A DNA stretch of 64,000 nucleotides, taken from contig JAUIRK010000942.1 in the NCBI GenBank assembly GCA_030549495.1, positions 248,001 to 312,000 on the forward strand. The letters run 5' to 3'. Positions 24,678-36,696 of this stretch are shown here, one piece after another. The first letter of the stretch is position 1, and each line of letters starts with the position of its first letter. Made by a program: the position numbers and the translations under genes. This DNA is from Nectonema munidae. Its lineage: Eukaryota > Nematomorpha > Nectonematoida > Nectonematidae. A model generated the notes under the pieces. That model was not told the origin of the DNA, searched no databases, and saw only the letters and a program-made list of their open reading frames with translations.

Positions 24678-27456
24678 TTCTAAAGGAACAATGGTCAGTT
24701 TATGAGTAAAAAGTTTTTCAAAAAAAAACTTTAAGCCAAATACTTTTGAAAAAAACATTTGAGATAAATTTAGTTTTTGAATGCTATTGTTTTGGCTAAG
24801 ATAAAAAGGTTATAAACAATAGTAATTTAAAATTCATTTTGAAGACTAAGAAAGACATTAAACTATAAATACAAGCCAATAAAACATTTTAATAAATTAC
24901 ATTAAAGAAAGATGAAACATTTTGAGGTGCAATATAAAGCAGAAGCGTGTAAGATTCAGGACATCTTTCAATGACTATTTAAAATCGACATTAACAAACG
25001 ACATTCAAAAATGGTACATGTGACATACTTTTAATATTAGTTATAGATTGAAAACTAACTACTGAGTGAGTAATATATAACTGATGTTTCTAAAATACTT
25101 TAAGATAATATGAAGTTGGAGTTTATGATATTTGAAACAGAAAAGTTTATGAATAATTATAAATTTTTAAAGCCAATCGCATAATTATACCCAAATGGAG
25201 ATACAATTATCAAAATTACAAAAATATGAATTGAAAAATTAGAAATAAGTGTAGTGTGGCAAAATAAAAATATATTTCCGACTCCACAACCCAGTATGTA
25301 AGTATCTATTTTTATAATAAATTGAAAAATTTACCTATTAAAAGTGAAACAGTTGCTTCATAAATCTTAAAGGTAATTTTTTTAAGTTTTCGCCAATCAC
25401 CATATAATTTAAGACATGCAAAATATTGATTAATCGAATGAAGAATCAATTTCGGGGGAGATAGTTGCAAATAAAAAAGGAGAACCTAAAGATAGATTTA
25501 AAAAAATAATATATCATTAATTTCAATGCACTTAACTATTGTAAAGGATGTATTATTGACTCATACTTATTTAAAAAGGTAGGTTTATTTGAGATTAGTA
25601 ACATTTTTCACTTCAACGGATGCTAGGCTATTTATATTAAACATTATATACCTATTATAATTGAATAATCATTATCGTAATCAACTCTATTCTAATAAAA
25701 ATTAATTAATTTGTTTCTTTAGGGAAATATGAGCATTCACACGTAAAAAACAATTCAATCTAAAACATTAAACAATGTCAAAAATAAAAAATTGTAAATG
25801 TAAAATAAACTAAATAAGATACATAAATAGAAAAAGAATGGATAGATCTAATAAAAATTCTATCGATAAAATATGTCTGTAAAATGTCAGAGAAAAGCAG
25901 ACCTATACTATATAGTAGACAGAAAAATGTAAATAGTATTGGAAAAATCAATAAAAAATAATTAAAAGTCAAAACACGAATGTGTGTGAAGAAATTTGAT
26001 CAATAAAAGATTCAATCACGCATGCTAAATACATGAAAACCTAACCAAAAACAAGGATTTAAAAATATAGGTACAGGGGAGAAATAACGCATTTAAAGAA
26101 AAATAAGTTGGTTGATGATGAAAAAGAAAAATATTAATGTAGCTTTAAAATATAGTAATGCGTTAATAATTAAAGGAACATAAAAAACAAAAGGAGAGGA
26201 GAATTATTATATGTAAATATATTTAAAATTCTTGCTTACATATGGGTTTAATATAATTCAAATTCTTTGGAAATTAGAAGTTTGAAAACAATATAATCAA
26301 CAACTATAAAACGTTAGAAAAAATAATTTATATATATACATTAAATGGTAAGAAAACTTTAAATTAATCATAAAAATACTATTCTCATAAGTCGAATTAT
26401 TTCTCTAATTTTATGTCTAAGTTAAATAAATATCCTAAATGAAAATGATTTTTTAGCCTAAAAACAAAATCAATTTAATATGTTACAAGTCTAATTAAAT
26501 TTTTTTTAACAAAAATAGTTCAAAGAGACTTTATAGGTATAAATTCCTCATTATTAATATTAGAAAAACAGTAAACAAAAACAAATTATTTTGTATTTAT
26601 ATTACAAAATGTGTTATTAATGTTTGTATTTCTCAAATAAAAGCAGTTTATGCAATAAAATATAAATCATATACCGGTGATAAATCTTCAAAACTCTAGG
26701 ACCAAAAGGGTTAACTAATGTTTCTAAAACTTTGTCTGAGATCGATTATGACTTTGAAAAAAAGTAATATAAATAAATTACAATAAGAAAATGTAGATTA
26801 ATTAAAGAACACAAAAAGTTAAAACATATTATCAAGAAACAAAACAAAAAATATTTGAAATTTATATTAATTAAAATAATTTTGTACCTAAATCACGTGG
26901 AAGTCTGACGCTGTAGAAAAAAAAATAAATTTAATCGATTAAAAAAATTACCACCAAAAAGAAAATAAAAATAAATTAAAATTTATATAAATTAAAATAG
27001 TCTACAAATTTTCTAAAGATTAAATATATATAAAATTTTAAAATTATGAAAAACACAAACTTGTATAGCAAACTTATTTTTTACACTAGTTGCAATTTGT
27101 TATACTCCAAGCCCCAATCTACAAACAAAGTAAGAATAAAAATAGCTAGACAGAACAACAGTGAAGAAGATATGTGTGTCTATCGTTCATAAACCAAAGA
27201 GAAGAAATTTACCCTTATTATCATTAAAATCATATAAAACTTTTAGAGACGCAAAAAAATTATAATATTGTGAAATTTCGATTGATCGTTTGTTATTTTC
27301 TGACTAAATCTTTATAAGAAGTATAGAAAATACATACTTTCTACCCATCTTCTACTTAGAAAAGTTTTGAATGTTATATCATGCTCACGTAAGTAAAAAA
27401 TAAAGAGTATAGAATTAATTCAAAAGGATAATATAATTTAAAAAATAACAATAAGG
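24678..27456. other. Extremely AT-rich intergenic DNA
   Basis: No gene or repeat recognised apart from the small TTCCGACTCCACAACCC scrap near 25277. One of the most AT-rich stretches of the window. Confidence 0.5.
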
Positions 27457-27512
27457 GGTTGGTTGGTTGGAGATATCAAAGCACATTCAGCCTTAACGCT
27501 ATATGCTCGCAT
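27457..27512 (-). mobile_element. SINE family 2, 3' fragment
   Basis: TTGGTTGGAGATATCAAAGC followed by CCTTAACGCTATAT matches the reverse complement of the tail of the SINE at 28461-28640. Confidence 0.55.
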
Positions 27513-27940
27513 TAAGCTAAATTTAATTTCATTTTAAACATTGCCTTATTAAATATAGAATCTAATTGTGAAAAAGTGTAAAAATGTTATTTCATCAAGA
27601 AATTTTATTCACAAATACAAATGTGAAATATTTAATAAAAATTTTTAGTAAATTATAATGCAAAACAAATCTGTTAATACTCAGTAATCCATATTGTATA
27701 CCTCAAATAAGCAATAGTTTAAGTACAAAGATATTTACAATGATAAGTTTTAGGTTAATTATATATAATATTTAAATTTTTTACTTATTTAATAAAATTG
27801 AAAAACTCATTTGTTTTCATGTTTAAAATAAAGTATTTTTGTCATGTATAAAGCAGAAATTTGTTCTTGTTAAATTAAAACTGCTCTGCTATATCTAACA
27901 TCATAAAAGTGTACAATAATTCTGAAAAAATACGCTTGAG

Positions 27941-28195
27941 CGGTAAGACTTTTTACTACACAAATATCTTCTTTGTTTACAAATAAGAACTTGAAATTTT
28001 AAATGCTTAAAATAAAAAGACACAGAGAAATATGAACGAGGGCTGGCAATAGAGTATTGTTATATATTTTTATCTCCCATTATCTTACCAGGCCATATTA
28101 ATTTATTAATCAAACTTACTATTATAAAATTATTATTATATTTTAAGTTATTGTTATAAACTATAACAATAAAAAAAGTGTATAATGATTATGTA
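27941..28195 (+). mobile_element. Palindromic 9-bp-TSD element family, truncated copy
   Basis: It begins CGGTAAGACTTTTTAC and follows the family order seen at 40612-41095: TTTGTTTACAAATAAGAA, ATGCTTAAAATAAAAAGA, GAACGAGGGCTGGCAATAG, AGTATTGTTATATATTTTTA and ACCAGGCCATATTAAT. The right inverted repeat is missing. Confidence 0.65.
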
Positions 28196-28460
28196 AAAAA
28201 TCTAACTGCGGCCATTATTTGGCTTTTGATTTTTTATATCTCGATTCAAATTTGTACAAAATAGTTTTTGTGAAAATTTATAGTATTTATATTTCTTTTT
28301 TTTTCTAAAATAAAGCTCTCTCTCTTTCACAATTTTAATTTTAAAAAAATTTGATACCCATCTATTAAATTAGCTATATATATAATAAAATATTATTCTA
28401 TATAGCTATTTTAAGTTTTCATAAATAATATTTAAATTTATTCTTAGTCAAATAAAAAAT

Positions 28461-28640
28461 CTGAGCCTCAATGATTTTTAGAGTGTACCTCTCAGCTTAA
28501 CAGTTGAAGTTGAGGGGTTCGATCCCAATGGCTCCCGACTCTTAAAAATAAAATCACAAAAACTGTGATTAACCATCTGAAGAATAATGTGATTATATAG
28601 CCTTACTGGAGAAAGCGCTTTGATATCCAACCAAGCAAGT
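28461..28640 (+). mobile_element. tRNA-derived SINE, family 2
   Basis: The head GAGCCTCAATGATTTTTAGAG resembles a tRNA acceptor/D-arm. The arm CTCAGCTTAACAGTTGAAG and the B box GGGGTTCGATCCCAATGG follow. The tail ends CGCTTTGATATCCAACCAAG. The tail also occurs alone and inverted at 27457-27512. The spacing between boxes fits a tRNA-derived promoter, but the 3' half of a tRNA is not closed, so it is not called as a tRNA gene. Confidence 0.68.
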
Positions 28641-29279
28641 AAAAAATTAAGTTATTATTTTAATGTTTTAAAATTTCTTTGGGTAACAAGTCTTGAGGAT
28701 TCACGAATGTATAAAAATTAACAAATCTTGCAAGAGATTCTATATATAATATCCCGAAAGGCATATTGGATTTCCACAATAAGCAGATTTCATGACAGAG
28801 TGATTATTTTTAATTAACAAGCACGTTTTTAGTCTTAACATTGCAAACAGGTTTTTATCTTTTGTCTACTATCTGACTTTAATCATGTTAACCTCATGAA
28901 TGAATTTTAAATGTATAAAGCAACAATACAAAAATTGAAAATGAATGTAAAAGTTTTCAAAAGAACTTGAAATATATAATCAACTTTATAGAATAATATA
29001 AGTAACATTATTGCAAACATATCGAAAATTTAGGAAAGTGTTTTGACATCTCCTACCTTTAAGCAATCTTAAAGCTCAATCACGCTCTCTTTCAATATAT
29101 ATTTATTTTTTTATTAGTAAGAACACTAGGGCGTATTACTTGTGATTTGGAATTTAATTTTTTTGAGTTTATCAAGGCCCAAATATCTTTTTGAATATTT
29201 TATTTATTCTAAAGGACAATATTAAAATTTGTAGAAAAAGATCAATCTTGGATATTTTTTTTTGTTCAGTACAATAAAT

Positions 29280-29610
29280 ATTAATAAAGGGTACCTACTT
29301 ATTTAAGGTTTGAAAATATCGTAAGGGTCAATCAAATTTGCGGTTAAATTATTTCTAAAAATATTATGAAAAAATAAATGTCCAGAGAAATCATTTTGAA
29401 ATTTAAATAAAATATTTATTTTTATACTAACATGAAGATGCTTAAAAATATTTTCAAAATTTTAAATAAAACATCCGTTTTAATAACAAATCGACAAAGC
29501 TTATTTTATTTCTGTACTCCATTTTGGCCAATACGATTAAATAATATCAGGAAGTGTCAATTAAATTAGTGATGTATGGCTGAAAATCAGTATTTTTTTT
29601 TATATATTTT
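29280..29610 (+). repeat. Repeat S (AATCAAATTTGCGGTT family), locus 1
   Basis: Contains GTCAATCAAATTTGCGGTTA, then TTTGAAATTTAAATAA and AAGATGCTT, and a weaker second start (GTGTCAATTAAATTAGTG). The same word series recurs three times at 44541-45080. Non-coding. Confidence 0.55.
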
Positions 29611-30183
29611 GCGTACATTTTTTTCAGAAAATTCTTATATATTGGTTATATAGCATACCTGTCAACCATAAATTATTGAAACCTGGAGATTCTTGATTTT
29701 TTGTTGGAAAAGACATGGAGATTTTGCCTAAAACAGGGAGAACTGAAATAATGTACAGAATTCTTTTTAACAAAAAGCATTTTGTTAAATATAATTGACA
29801 ATTTATTAGAATAATGCAAAATATAGAATTACTAGTTAGTAACACAATAAAGTACTAGGCTAAAGAAAAACAAAGACTAAATGAATCATTCTTTTTAACT
29901 TTTATATGCTTTGGCTGCTTATTTTCTTTGACGGATTCAGTAATTCTTCATCTCGTCTTAGATTATAACAAATATTTTTGCTGGATTATGTGTCTTCATA
30001 ACTAAAATGCTTGCCAATCGACCATCTAACTTTAAAGATGAAGGCATATCGTTTTAATTTTTCGTGCAATGCTGAAAACAAGGAAGGATTTTGAATCGTT
30101 CTGAACTTTTGTTTTGGAAATACAGGTGCTTAAAATCAGTGTAAACATTGTGTATAGAAAAAAAATGATGGATGAATGATCTG
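29611..30183. other. Intergenic DNA before transposon relic
   Basis: ATACCTGTCAACCATA followed by AACCTGGAGATTCTTG near 29656-29696 resembles the terminus of some invertebrate DNA transposons. No matching opposite end was found. Confidence 0.3.
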
Positions 30184-31030
30184 GTGAAAATGCATTCAAT
30201 GCTTCAAAACTTAGAGAGTTTATCAGATTTCACCTGGTATACACGACCATTAGAAGATACGTACCCACAACTTCATCAAGCGATTGTTGACTTGGTACCA
30301 GCAGGAGAGGGTTCCAATACCGTAGAACAAATGTCTTGAATGCTTCTAAACCTTTGATGATTTGCCTGCGGCTTTGTTAAAAGAAGGCTACATCATTAGC
30401 TGTCAAGCACTATTTTGATCCCAATAAGATCAAACACAATTGAAGGGAAGTATCATGTACGTACAGTACTTATCAAAATCAGAAAAGCTAAAAAACAATG
30501 TAGGAAATAAGGACAAAGATGCAAAATTCATATTTGCAATAAAATAATACAAGACATAGCTTCACTTTTTGGTCAAGAAAACGTTTTCGCTTTGTCTTTG
30601 GTGGGTGATAAAGCCAAAGTTCCGTTAGGTTTCACTGCTTCCAACAAACAGACCCCTCTTGCAATGCGTGTAGAGTAAGAAATTTGGGTACCTTATCACG
30701 ATTTTGTGAAAGCTACAAAACAAATTAACACCACCATTGTATGCTTCCTGAAAAATTTGTGAAACATCCTCTAATACTGTTGCTGAAATATAATATTTAG
30801 GTGCCACTTATATTGCCATACCCAGTGGAAAACAAGATTTAAGCACTGCGTATACATACGGATGGAACTTTGATCATTTATGGCATGCATTGCCCAACTG
30901 TGTTTTCTAAAGTCAAATAAAGAGTTTACGAGACTTGTGGACAAGTATTTCTATTGAGAGACGTCATAGAGAAAGCGGATGTGAAGGCCACTTAGTTCTA
31001 GAAAAAGACTTCGAAGAAATATAGGCCGAA
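30184..31030 (+). pseudogene. Relic of an unnamed DDE-like transposon protein
   Basis: The plus strand reads, in shifting frames, PLEDTYPQLHQAIVDLVPAG, then IRKAKKQ, then IASLFGQENVFALSLVGDKA, then KVPLGFTASNKQTPLAMRVE, then WVPYHDFVKATK. Later GTAYTYGWNFDHL-like and RCHLYCHTQW-like pieces follow. I know this order from a large family of invertebrate repeat-encoded proteins (S.DDKAKVPLG.TAA.KQ.PL.M..EY....PDHDFV.A.KHKL), probably with an RNase H-like transposase fold; I do not know its formal name. The copy has several stops and frameshifts, and the later part carrying 'VDGGPDENPR' is missing. Confidence 0.62.
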
Positions 31031-31121
31031 AAAATAACTGCATTTGAGTCAAGTTTATCATTTTATTTTTTGAATAAAATTTTGCCTTAACAATCAAAAT
31101 ATTAGTAACAGTATATAGAAG

Positions 31122-31580
31122 TGATTCCTAGCCTTTTTTACCCCACGGACCCATTACACCAAAATATTTATTATTGAGAGCCTCTGATAATAAAACTTAC
31201 ATTCTATCAAAATTACGAAGAAAGTTACATTCATTATTGCCTGATAAACTTCTTTCAAAACAGCAGATAAAATAATGTGCAGAAAATTCAACCATCACCA
31301 AATTCACCGTTGATCAGTTTTCTAAATCATCAAAAAAGATACTTCTTTCTTGACATACTTTTCATTTAGCAAAAAAATAAAAAAGACCATTGGTAAATAT
31401 AAAGAAATTTATGCGTTGGGCTGTATTGATTACCTACTCATTATCAAAAAAATATACTGATTTAAAAGTAATAATGAGCTTGTATGTATTGAAAAATAAA
31501 AATATATATTATATATGATGTAAAAAATATATTCGGACCTCTAATAGAACCTTCACATACCCCATGTTGGGTGCCACTGC
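31122..31580. mobile_element. hAT-type non-autonomous element, 459 bp
   Basis: An exact 8-bp duplication, TATAGAAG, lies at 31114-31121 and 31581-31588. The left end is TGATTCCTAGCC; the right end is GGGTGCCACTGC. The expected CAG at the left has been lost. No coding capacity. It lies about 90 bp beyond the transposon relic at 30184-31030. Confidence 0.8.
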
Positions 31581-31588
31581 TATAGAAG

Positions 31589-33038
31589 TAAAATAGATAA
31601 ATCGAGGGATAGGTAAAAACTTATAGGAAGTCATTACAGTCTTTGGACGTCGTTTATGTATAAATGGCTATCACATGGGATAACATTTTTTAAGTTATCT
31701 CTGATTCTAACAACACATATTATTTAATGTATGTATATTTTTTATATTTGCCACCCCTAGAACTCTTGCCTCCATGTATATGCCCCTCTGTAAGGGCTCT
31801 GTATATATGTGAATGGTGTTTAAGGGTTCTGGATTTTCAATTCAGCACAAATATGGACATAAAAATTTTTTTATTGAAAAAAATATAACTAAAAATTATA
31901 AAGCTAAAATTAGTGGCATTCTTCTATATCTTCAGGATTCCCTTTCTAAGCGTTCGGTAAAACAAGAAGGTATGTCCGCCCTATATTATAGCCAGTTCTA
32001 TATCCATAATGCAGGGGTTAACATTTAGATTTTCATTCTATCATATGCCAAGAAAAATAAGGTTATCCAGTCATAAGCTAAGTAATTCTATGTATGGTAT
32101 CTAGTCAAAATCTCGGAAAACTAAAATCCCCGGTACAAAAATCGCCGAAAACCAAAATCCCACCTGACAAAATCCCCGAAAAGTAAAGTTATTGATGCCT
32201 TAATTTTCGTAGATTTTGACTAGGAACCCTATCAATATCGCCGAAAACCTCTAATATTGAAAAGTAGTGAACATAAATATAAAAATGGAGTTGTCAGATT
32301 TATACGAATATAATTTACTTTTTCATAGACGAGTTGTAAAATGACCTAAATATATTTTATAGTTTTTTAGAGTACACGTTTGCAGACACATATAATTGTA
32401 TATATATTACGTAAGGCCATGGAGGAGGGATAGGGTTATTTAATTGCGTTACGAAAAAATGTGATGGAGATGTTTAAAAAGTAAAAATGAATGAAAAATA
32501 ATTTTTTGAATGATTTTTTGTCACCACCAATACCATTCAAAATTGAATTAGGGATTCCATTTATTTTTGATAATATAGTTTAAAATATGATCTTTCTTGA
32601 GAGGAGTGAAATTTTAAAAAATTTTGCGTTACATAATATATGAACACTTGCTACTTTTTACCATAATATTCATGAGTGACTTCTAGGTAGTTTTTTTTAT
32701 CAATAAAGGTTGACATTTTTTTTACAATTTTTCTCATTAGAGTCCTTTCATGAACTATTTCAAAATATCCTTGTTTAATGATGCATTTCATTTGTTTTTG
32801 TGAAAATTGATTTAAAAAATGTGACTGTAAATTTTTATACGTCATATGCGTACAATCTGAGTTTGTTTGCTTAAATCTGTTAAAAATTGTGTATACACAT
32901 TTCAAAAATGTTATTAAAATTATTGAATTAAGATTTTTTAAAAGACAGTGGCGATAATTTGGACATAAAATAAGTTTTAAATAGGAAACAACAAAGATCG
33001 CTAATGTGATGAGCAGAAGGACTAAGGCATTCGCCTCC
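31589..33038. other. Intergenic DNA 3' of VPS36
   Basis: Holds the periodic segment at 32105-32255. No gene is supported; the 84-codon minus-strand open frame at 32651-32905 is unrecognised. Confidence 0.45.
32105..32255. repeat. Short periodic CG-centred motif
   Basis: Variants of AAAATCCCCGAAAAC recur about five times (AAAATCTCGGAAAACT, AAAATCCCCGGTAC, AAAATCGCCGAAAACC, AAAATCCCCGAAAAG, ATATCGCCGAAAACC) at about 17-30 bp spacing. TAGTCAAAATC at the left faces GATTTTGACTAG at 32213-32224, an inverted pair enclosing most of the repeats. It is probably a small element with these ends. Confidence 0.55.
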
Positions 33039-34205
33039 TTACATTATACTTCTAGCCACTTGGTATGTTTTTTTTGTCATGAAAAAATTAGGATAAAAAG
33101 TAAGCGTGTTGTTGGCACTTTGATCTCTGCACAAAAGTCCTTTTGCTTCTGCGAGTAATAAGCGTTCTTTAGAAAGTAAAGAACTGACACCAGTCAGGAT
33201 CGCTAACTGTTGAGGAGTTACCCTTTCCTCTTTCACAACTACTTGGTGCGTCTTTTGTATAGCCGCTTCTCCCAGCGACCTTTCTTCACATATCGCCTTT
33301 ATTACGGCAGAATTCTGGGAGTCAAAGGAGTTTAGGGTTACAAGTTGCAATGTATGTTCATTATTTTTGCTTGGAAGTCGATGAAGAAAATTGCAAGAAC
33401 TTATCAAATCTTCCGGCGAAATAAAATGCAAAGCTCTTGCCCTATTCAATCTACAATATGCCTCACTTAATGTCATCATCCCTTGCTCACTTCGCTTGAT
33501 TACGTCGCCAATGACACTAGCGATTTCTTTAGCCAACTCCTCGTGATACTTGGATGACTCGCAATGTCGAAACATATCCTTACTAACTGGATCACAAACT
33601 CCAAGGCTGAGAAGCTGAGCTGTGAATTCTTTGTATTCGTCACTGTCGTCATCGTGTCGCACTTTCGCACTTATTTTTTTAGAGAGCTGAACCATTTCTT
33701 CGGCTTTTAAGCACAGAGTGTTTATGTCTTCAAATGCTTGCCCAAGTTTATCATCATCACAACTATACTTTGTTTTCATTCGTTGCTCTATGCCTTGCAG
33801 TCCACCTTTAGATGCATTGTGGACAGGGGGTTTAATTGAAAATAGCCAATTCTTCATGCTAAGTTCATTGTTGAGTTTGTGAAGGAAATCAACTTGTCCT
33901 CCATCATTGAATTTAAAGATGTATATAATTTGATCGTCAGAAGAATCACTTGTAATTTTACTGTTGCACACAAACCTGATGCCTTTGCAAGAACCAAAGG
34001 CTTCATCTTCTACATTTTTTATATCAGATAAAAATATTCTCATGTCAAAACTTTTATTCTTTTTCCACAAGATTTTATGATTTGTCAAAGCTATTTCCCC
34101 TAGAGGCATGATTAATGTTGTATTGCTATCAAGAAAATCAACACTACTTCTTTGAGAAATGACAACTTCGTTAGGCTCAAACGAAAAACAGTCTTTCCAA
34201 TCCAT
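33039..34205 (-). CDS. Vps36: VPS36, ESCRT-II subunit
   Basis: One uninterrupted exon of 388 codons plus stop; animal VPS36 proteins are about 385-390 residues. The start is the ATG at 34205 giving MDWKDCF, which aligns with the family N-terminus; the open frame extends three codons further without another ATG. Residues 1 to about 125 match the GLUE domain (ILWKKNKSFDMRIFLSDIKN and FKFNDGGQVDFLHKL), which binds ubiquitin and phosphoinositides. GIEQRMK at 138-144 is the conserved linker. Residues about 155-375 form the EAP30 winged-helix region: AFEDINTLCLKAEEMVQLSK, YCRLNRAR at 250-257, SPEDL at 263-267, KERLLLAE at 346-353, GLLCRD at 356-361 and FYPNFF at 370-375. With VPS22 and VPS25 it acts on the endosome to sort ubiquitinated cargo. 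No NZF zinc finger is present, as in other animals. Confidence 0.96.
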   Translation of the reverse strand: MDWKDCFSFEPNEVVISQRSSVDFLDSNTTLIMPLGEIALTNHKILWKKNKSFDMRIFLSDIKNVEDEAFGSCKGIRFVCNSKITSDSSDDQIIYIFKFNDGGQVDFLHKLNNELSMKNWLFSIKPPVHNASKGGLQGIEQRMKTKYSCDDDKLGQAFEDINTLCLKAEEMVQLSKKISAKVRHDDDSDEYKEFTAQLLSLGVCDPVSKDMFRHCESSKYHEELAKEIASVIGDVIKRSEQGMMTLSEAYCRLNRARALHFISPEDLISSCNFLHRLPSKNNEHTLQLVTLNSFDSQNSAVIKAICEERSLGEAAIQKTHQVVVKEERVTPQQLAILTGVSSLLSKERLLLAEAKGLLCRDQSANNTLTFYPNFFMTKKTYQVARSIM

Positions 34206-34363
34206 TTCCCACAAATTAATCTAAGTAGTTATAATATTCGGAGAAAAGCTAAAATAGTAAAGATTAATTTATCAAATTAAATCATGTACAAATAACTGCG
34301 TTGGTATTATTATTGTTAGGCTAAATGCTCATTCGAGTTATGCATTAGATTGTTTATCTAGGT

Positions 34364-34684
34364 CAGGGGTCGGCAAAGTAACCAATATCGACCCCTGTGG
34401 GTCAATAGCAGATCTTTATGGGTCGATAAAATAGTCATACTTACCAAATTGTGCTATACTTTTTTTACTCTATATAGTAGTAATAAATCTCATTTTTCTT
34501 CCAAAATATAGCTTAGGATATTGTATAGTATAGGATATATGAAACATTTTTGGTTTGTATTTTTTCTCTTAATTGTTGGACATTGATTAATGTTATTATG
34601 AAAGGTTTCTATGTGGGGTGGGGCCGATGTGAGGATAAATGTTCTATGAAGGGGTCGACGGGTAAAAAAGTTTGCCGATCCCTG
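34364..34684. mobile_element. hAT-type MITE, 321 bp
   Basis: An exact 8-bp duplication, ATCTAGGT, lies at 34356-34363 and 34685-34692. The ends are CAGGGGTCGGCAAAG and, reversed, CAGGGATCGGCAAAC. No coding capacity. It lies about 160 bp upstream of the VPS36 start codon, so it may sit in or near that gene's promoter. A lone end of the same type (GGTTGCCGACCACTG) occurs at about 52952-52966. Confidence 0.9.
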
Positions 34685-34692
34685 ATCTAGGT

Positions 34693-36060
34693 AGCTGGCT
34701 AGATGAGCGATGTCCAGCCCACGGCCGGCAAGCCATACTGCAGTCCACTGGATCCTTTCATATGGACCACCTATCCTTTGAAGATCAAATAATGTGATTT
34801 ATTCACATGATTATTGAAATAATTATTTTTTACATTAATGTATAATCAAAATAAAGTTTAGAAAGTAAATATTTACAAATATTAAATGTAGAACATTATA
34901 CAGAATTATAAACGAGAAAATTGAAAAGTATTCCATTTGAAACAACCCCTTAAGTTCATTCTAATGGGGAGCAAATACCCTTTTTGCCACCCCCCCCCCC
35001 CCATTATTCGAAGCAGGCACATGGTTTTAGCTCTTAATAACCCTTATCACGGTGGGAAAAATGTACAACTTCATTGGGATAAGTGACTACAATGTGTAGG
35101 CCTTTAATACAAATATATTTTTGCTATAGTATTCAAACATTAAGAAACATAATACTAGTCCAATTATAAAAAACTCTTTTCTTCAAAATTATAACAATAA
35201 TTCCACTTTTTCTAAACTCTAAAGAATGTACTTTTACAACGAGCTTTTAAAAAGCAAATGCGGCATTGTTTTCTTAAAGATTTTCTATAAGTAAAACTTC
35301 TTAGCGTTTTAAAAAACTTCTCAATTCAGAATTAAAAATTAAAATTTTCCCATCCAATTATTTAAAAATTAAGACCTAATACAAAAAAATTACTAATGGC
35401 CAGCAGACAGTTTTTTTTCAAACTTTATATTTATCTATATTCTCATCTATAAAGTCGACACGAACTTTGGTTTTATTGTAGAAGTTACTTGATAAAAGAT
35501 AAACGCATCATTTTTTTAGCAACATATTAAATATTTATGACTTTGCCTTGATTGTTATACATGAAGACTATTGAGCCAACTTCTCTAGTTTCAGGGTGTT
35601 TATAAGATAAATGAATGATTTTTTTATTTTGACAAAGAGTTCTAATAACCTCACATTTTATTTCAAGAGGCTTTAGTACCACGCTATCACTTGTTAAAAA
35701 AATTATTTACCATGCTATTTCGACCTGTTATTTCAAATGGCTTGACTAATTGCATACATCTTTTTCCTGTAATTTTAGCAATCTAAACCATTCCTTCTCT
35801 TTTCTCAGATAAATAATTGGATTAAGGGCGAACTTGATTTTGCGTCCAAATATCAAAAAAAGGGCATTCTTTTGGAGGTCAAAAAACTCCACTTTCAGAC
35901 AGTGTTCTACTTCTTTCGGTAACAACATTTTCTTTCAATCGAAAAATAATATACTTTATTTTATTGGGCCATTTTAATCCTTTACAAATGTCCTATCCTT
36001 TACATTATGCCTATTATGTAGATGTAAATATAAAAATTAGAAAATCTATAGAAATTTTTA
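34693..36060. other. AT-rich intergenic DNA
   Basis: Contains a C run near 34988-35001 and an unrecognised 60-codon minus-strand open frame at 35746-35928, which could be a continuation of the LINE relic to its right. Confidence 0.4.
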
Positions 36061-36068
36061 TTTTTTTT

Positions 36069-36696
36069 TTACAAATATAACAGTTTTTTTATTACATGTA
36101 TTTTTATATTGGAAGTTAAATTTGAATCTAAAGAAAAATTCAAATGATTAATAGACCGTTCATTATAGAGAAATGGAAATTTTTTCAAGAAAAGTGAATG
36201 AAACAATTTAGGTAAGCGTTTATCATCAACTGATTTCCCCTCAACTTTAATATTAACCTTATTCAATTCATTCCCGTTCCTAAGATAATTTATTTTCTTT
36301 CTTCGGTGTATTCTTGCTATCGTTTTTACTCTTGGAACATAAGATCAAGCAGCGCTTTTGGCTTTCCTATTATTGTGTGTGTGTGTATCAATGTATCATG
36401 TATATAAGAAAGCGCCTTTATGTATATTTCAGTTTGTAGCGTATATATGATGACTTATTTTTATGTTTAAGCATTTTTAAATACAAAATATCTTTATTTT
36501 TAAGCATGACCAAAAGATGATCAGTCATCCAGCTGTTAAATTTATGTCCATATTTATTCTGTTTATGAAACAAAACAGTGATTTTTGAAATAAGAGCATT
36601 CAGATTATGTAGAAAATTATTAACTGGAGAGTCAACGCTCAGACTTGAATCAGCCGAGCCTTTCAATTTTTCCTCCTTAATTTTAGTGTAAAGCAT
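36069..36696 (-). pseudogene. LINE relic, segment between endonuclease and RT
   Basis: On the minus strand, KYGHKFNSWMTDHLLVMLKN followed by LYLKMLKHKN and YIRYKLKYT fits the 'PWIT..L...I..KN.LY.K.LK......YK.YRN' linker of CR1/Jockey-type LINE ORF2 proteins. The next open frame, 36266-36069, reads NKVNIKVEGKSVDDKRLPKL, like the 'I..I...G....D...IA..FN.FF' stretch before the RT. The RT itself is absent. The assignment rests on pattern only. Confidence 0.5.

Noticed and set aside
28461-28540. Possible functional tRNA gene.
   Set aside because: The acceptor stem does not close and the sequence continues into a repeated tail, so SINE is the better explanation.
33039-34214. VPS36 start at 34214.
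   Set aside because: The codon there is TTG; the first ATG, at 34205, aligns with the family start.
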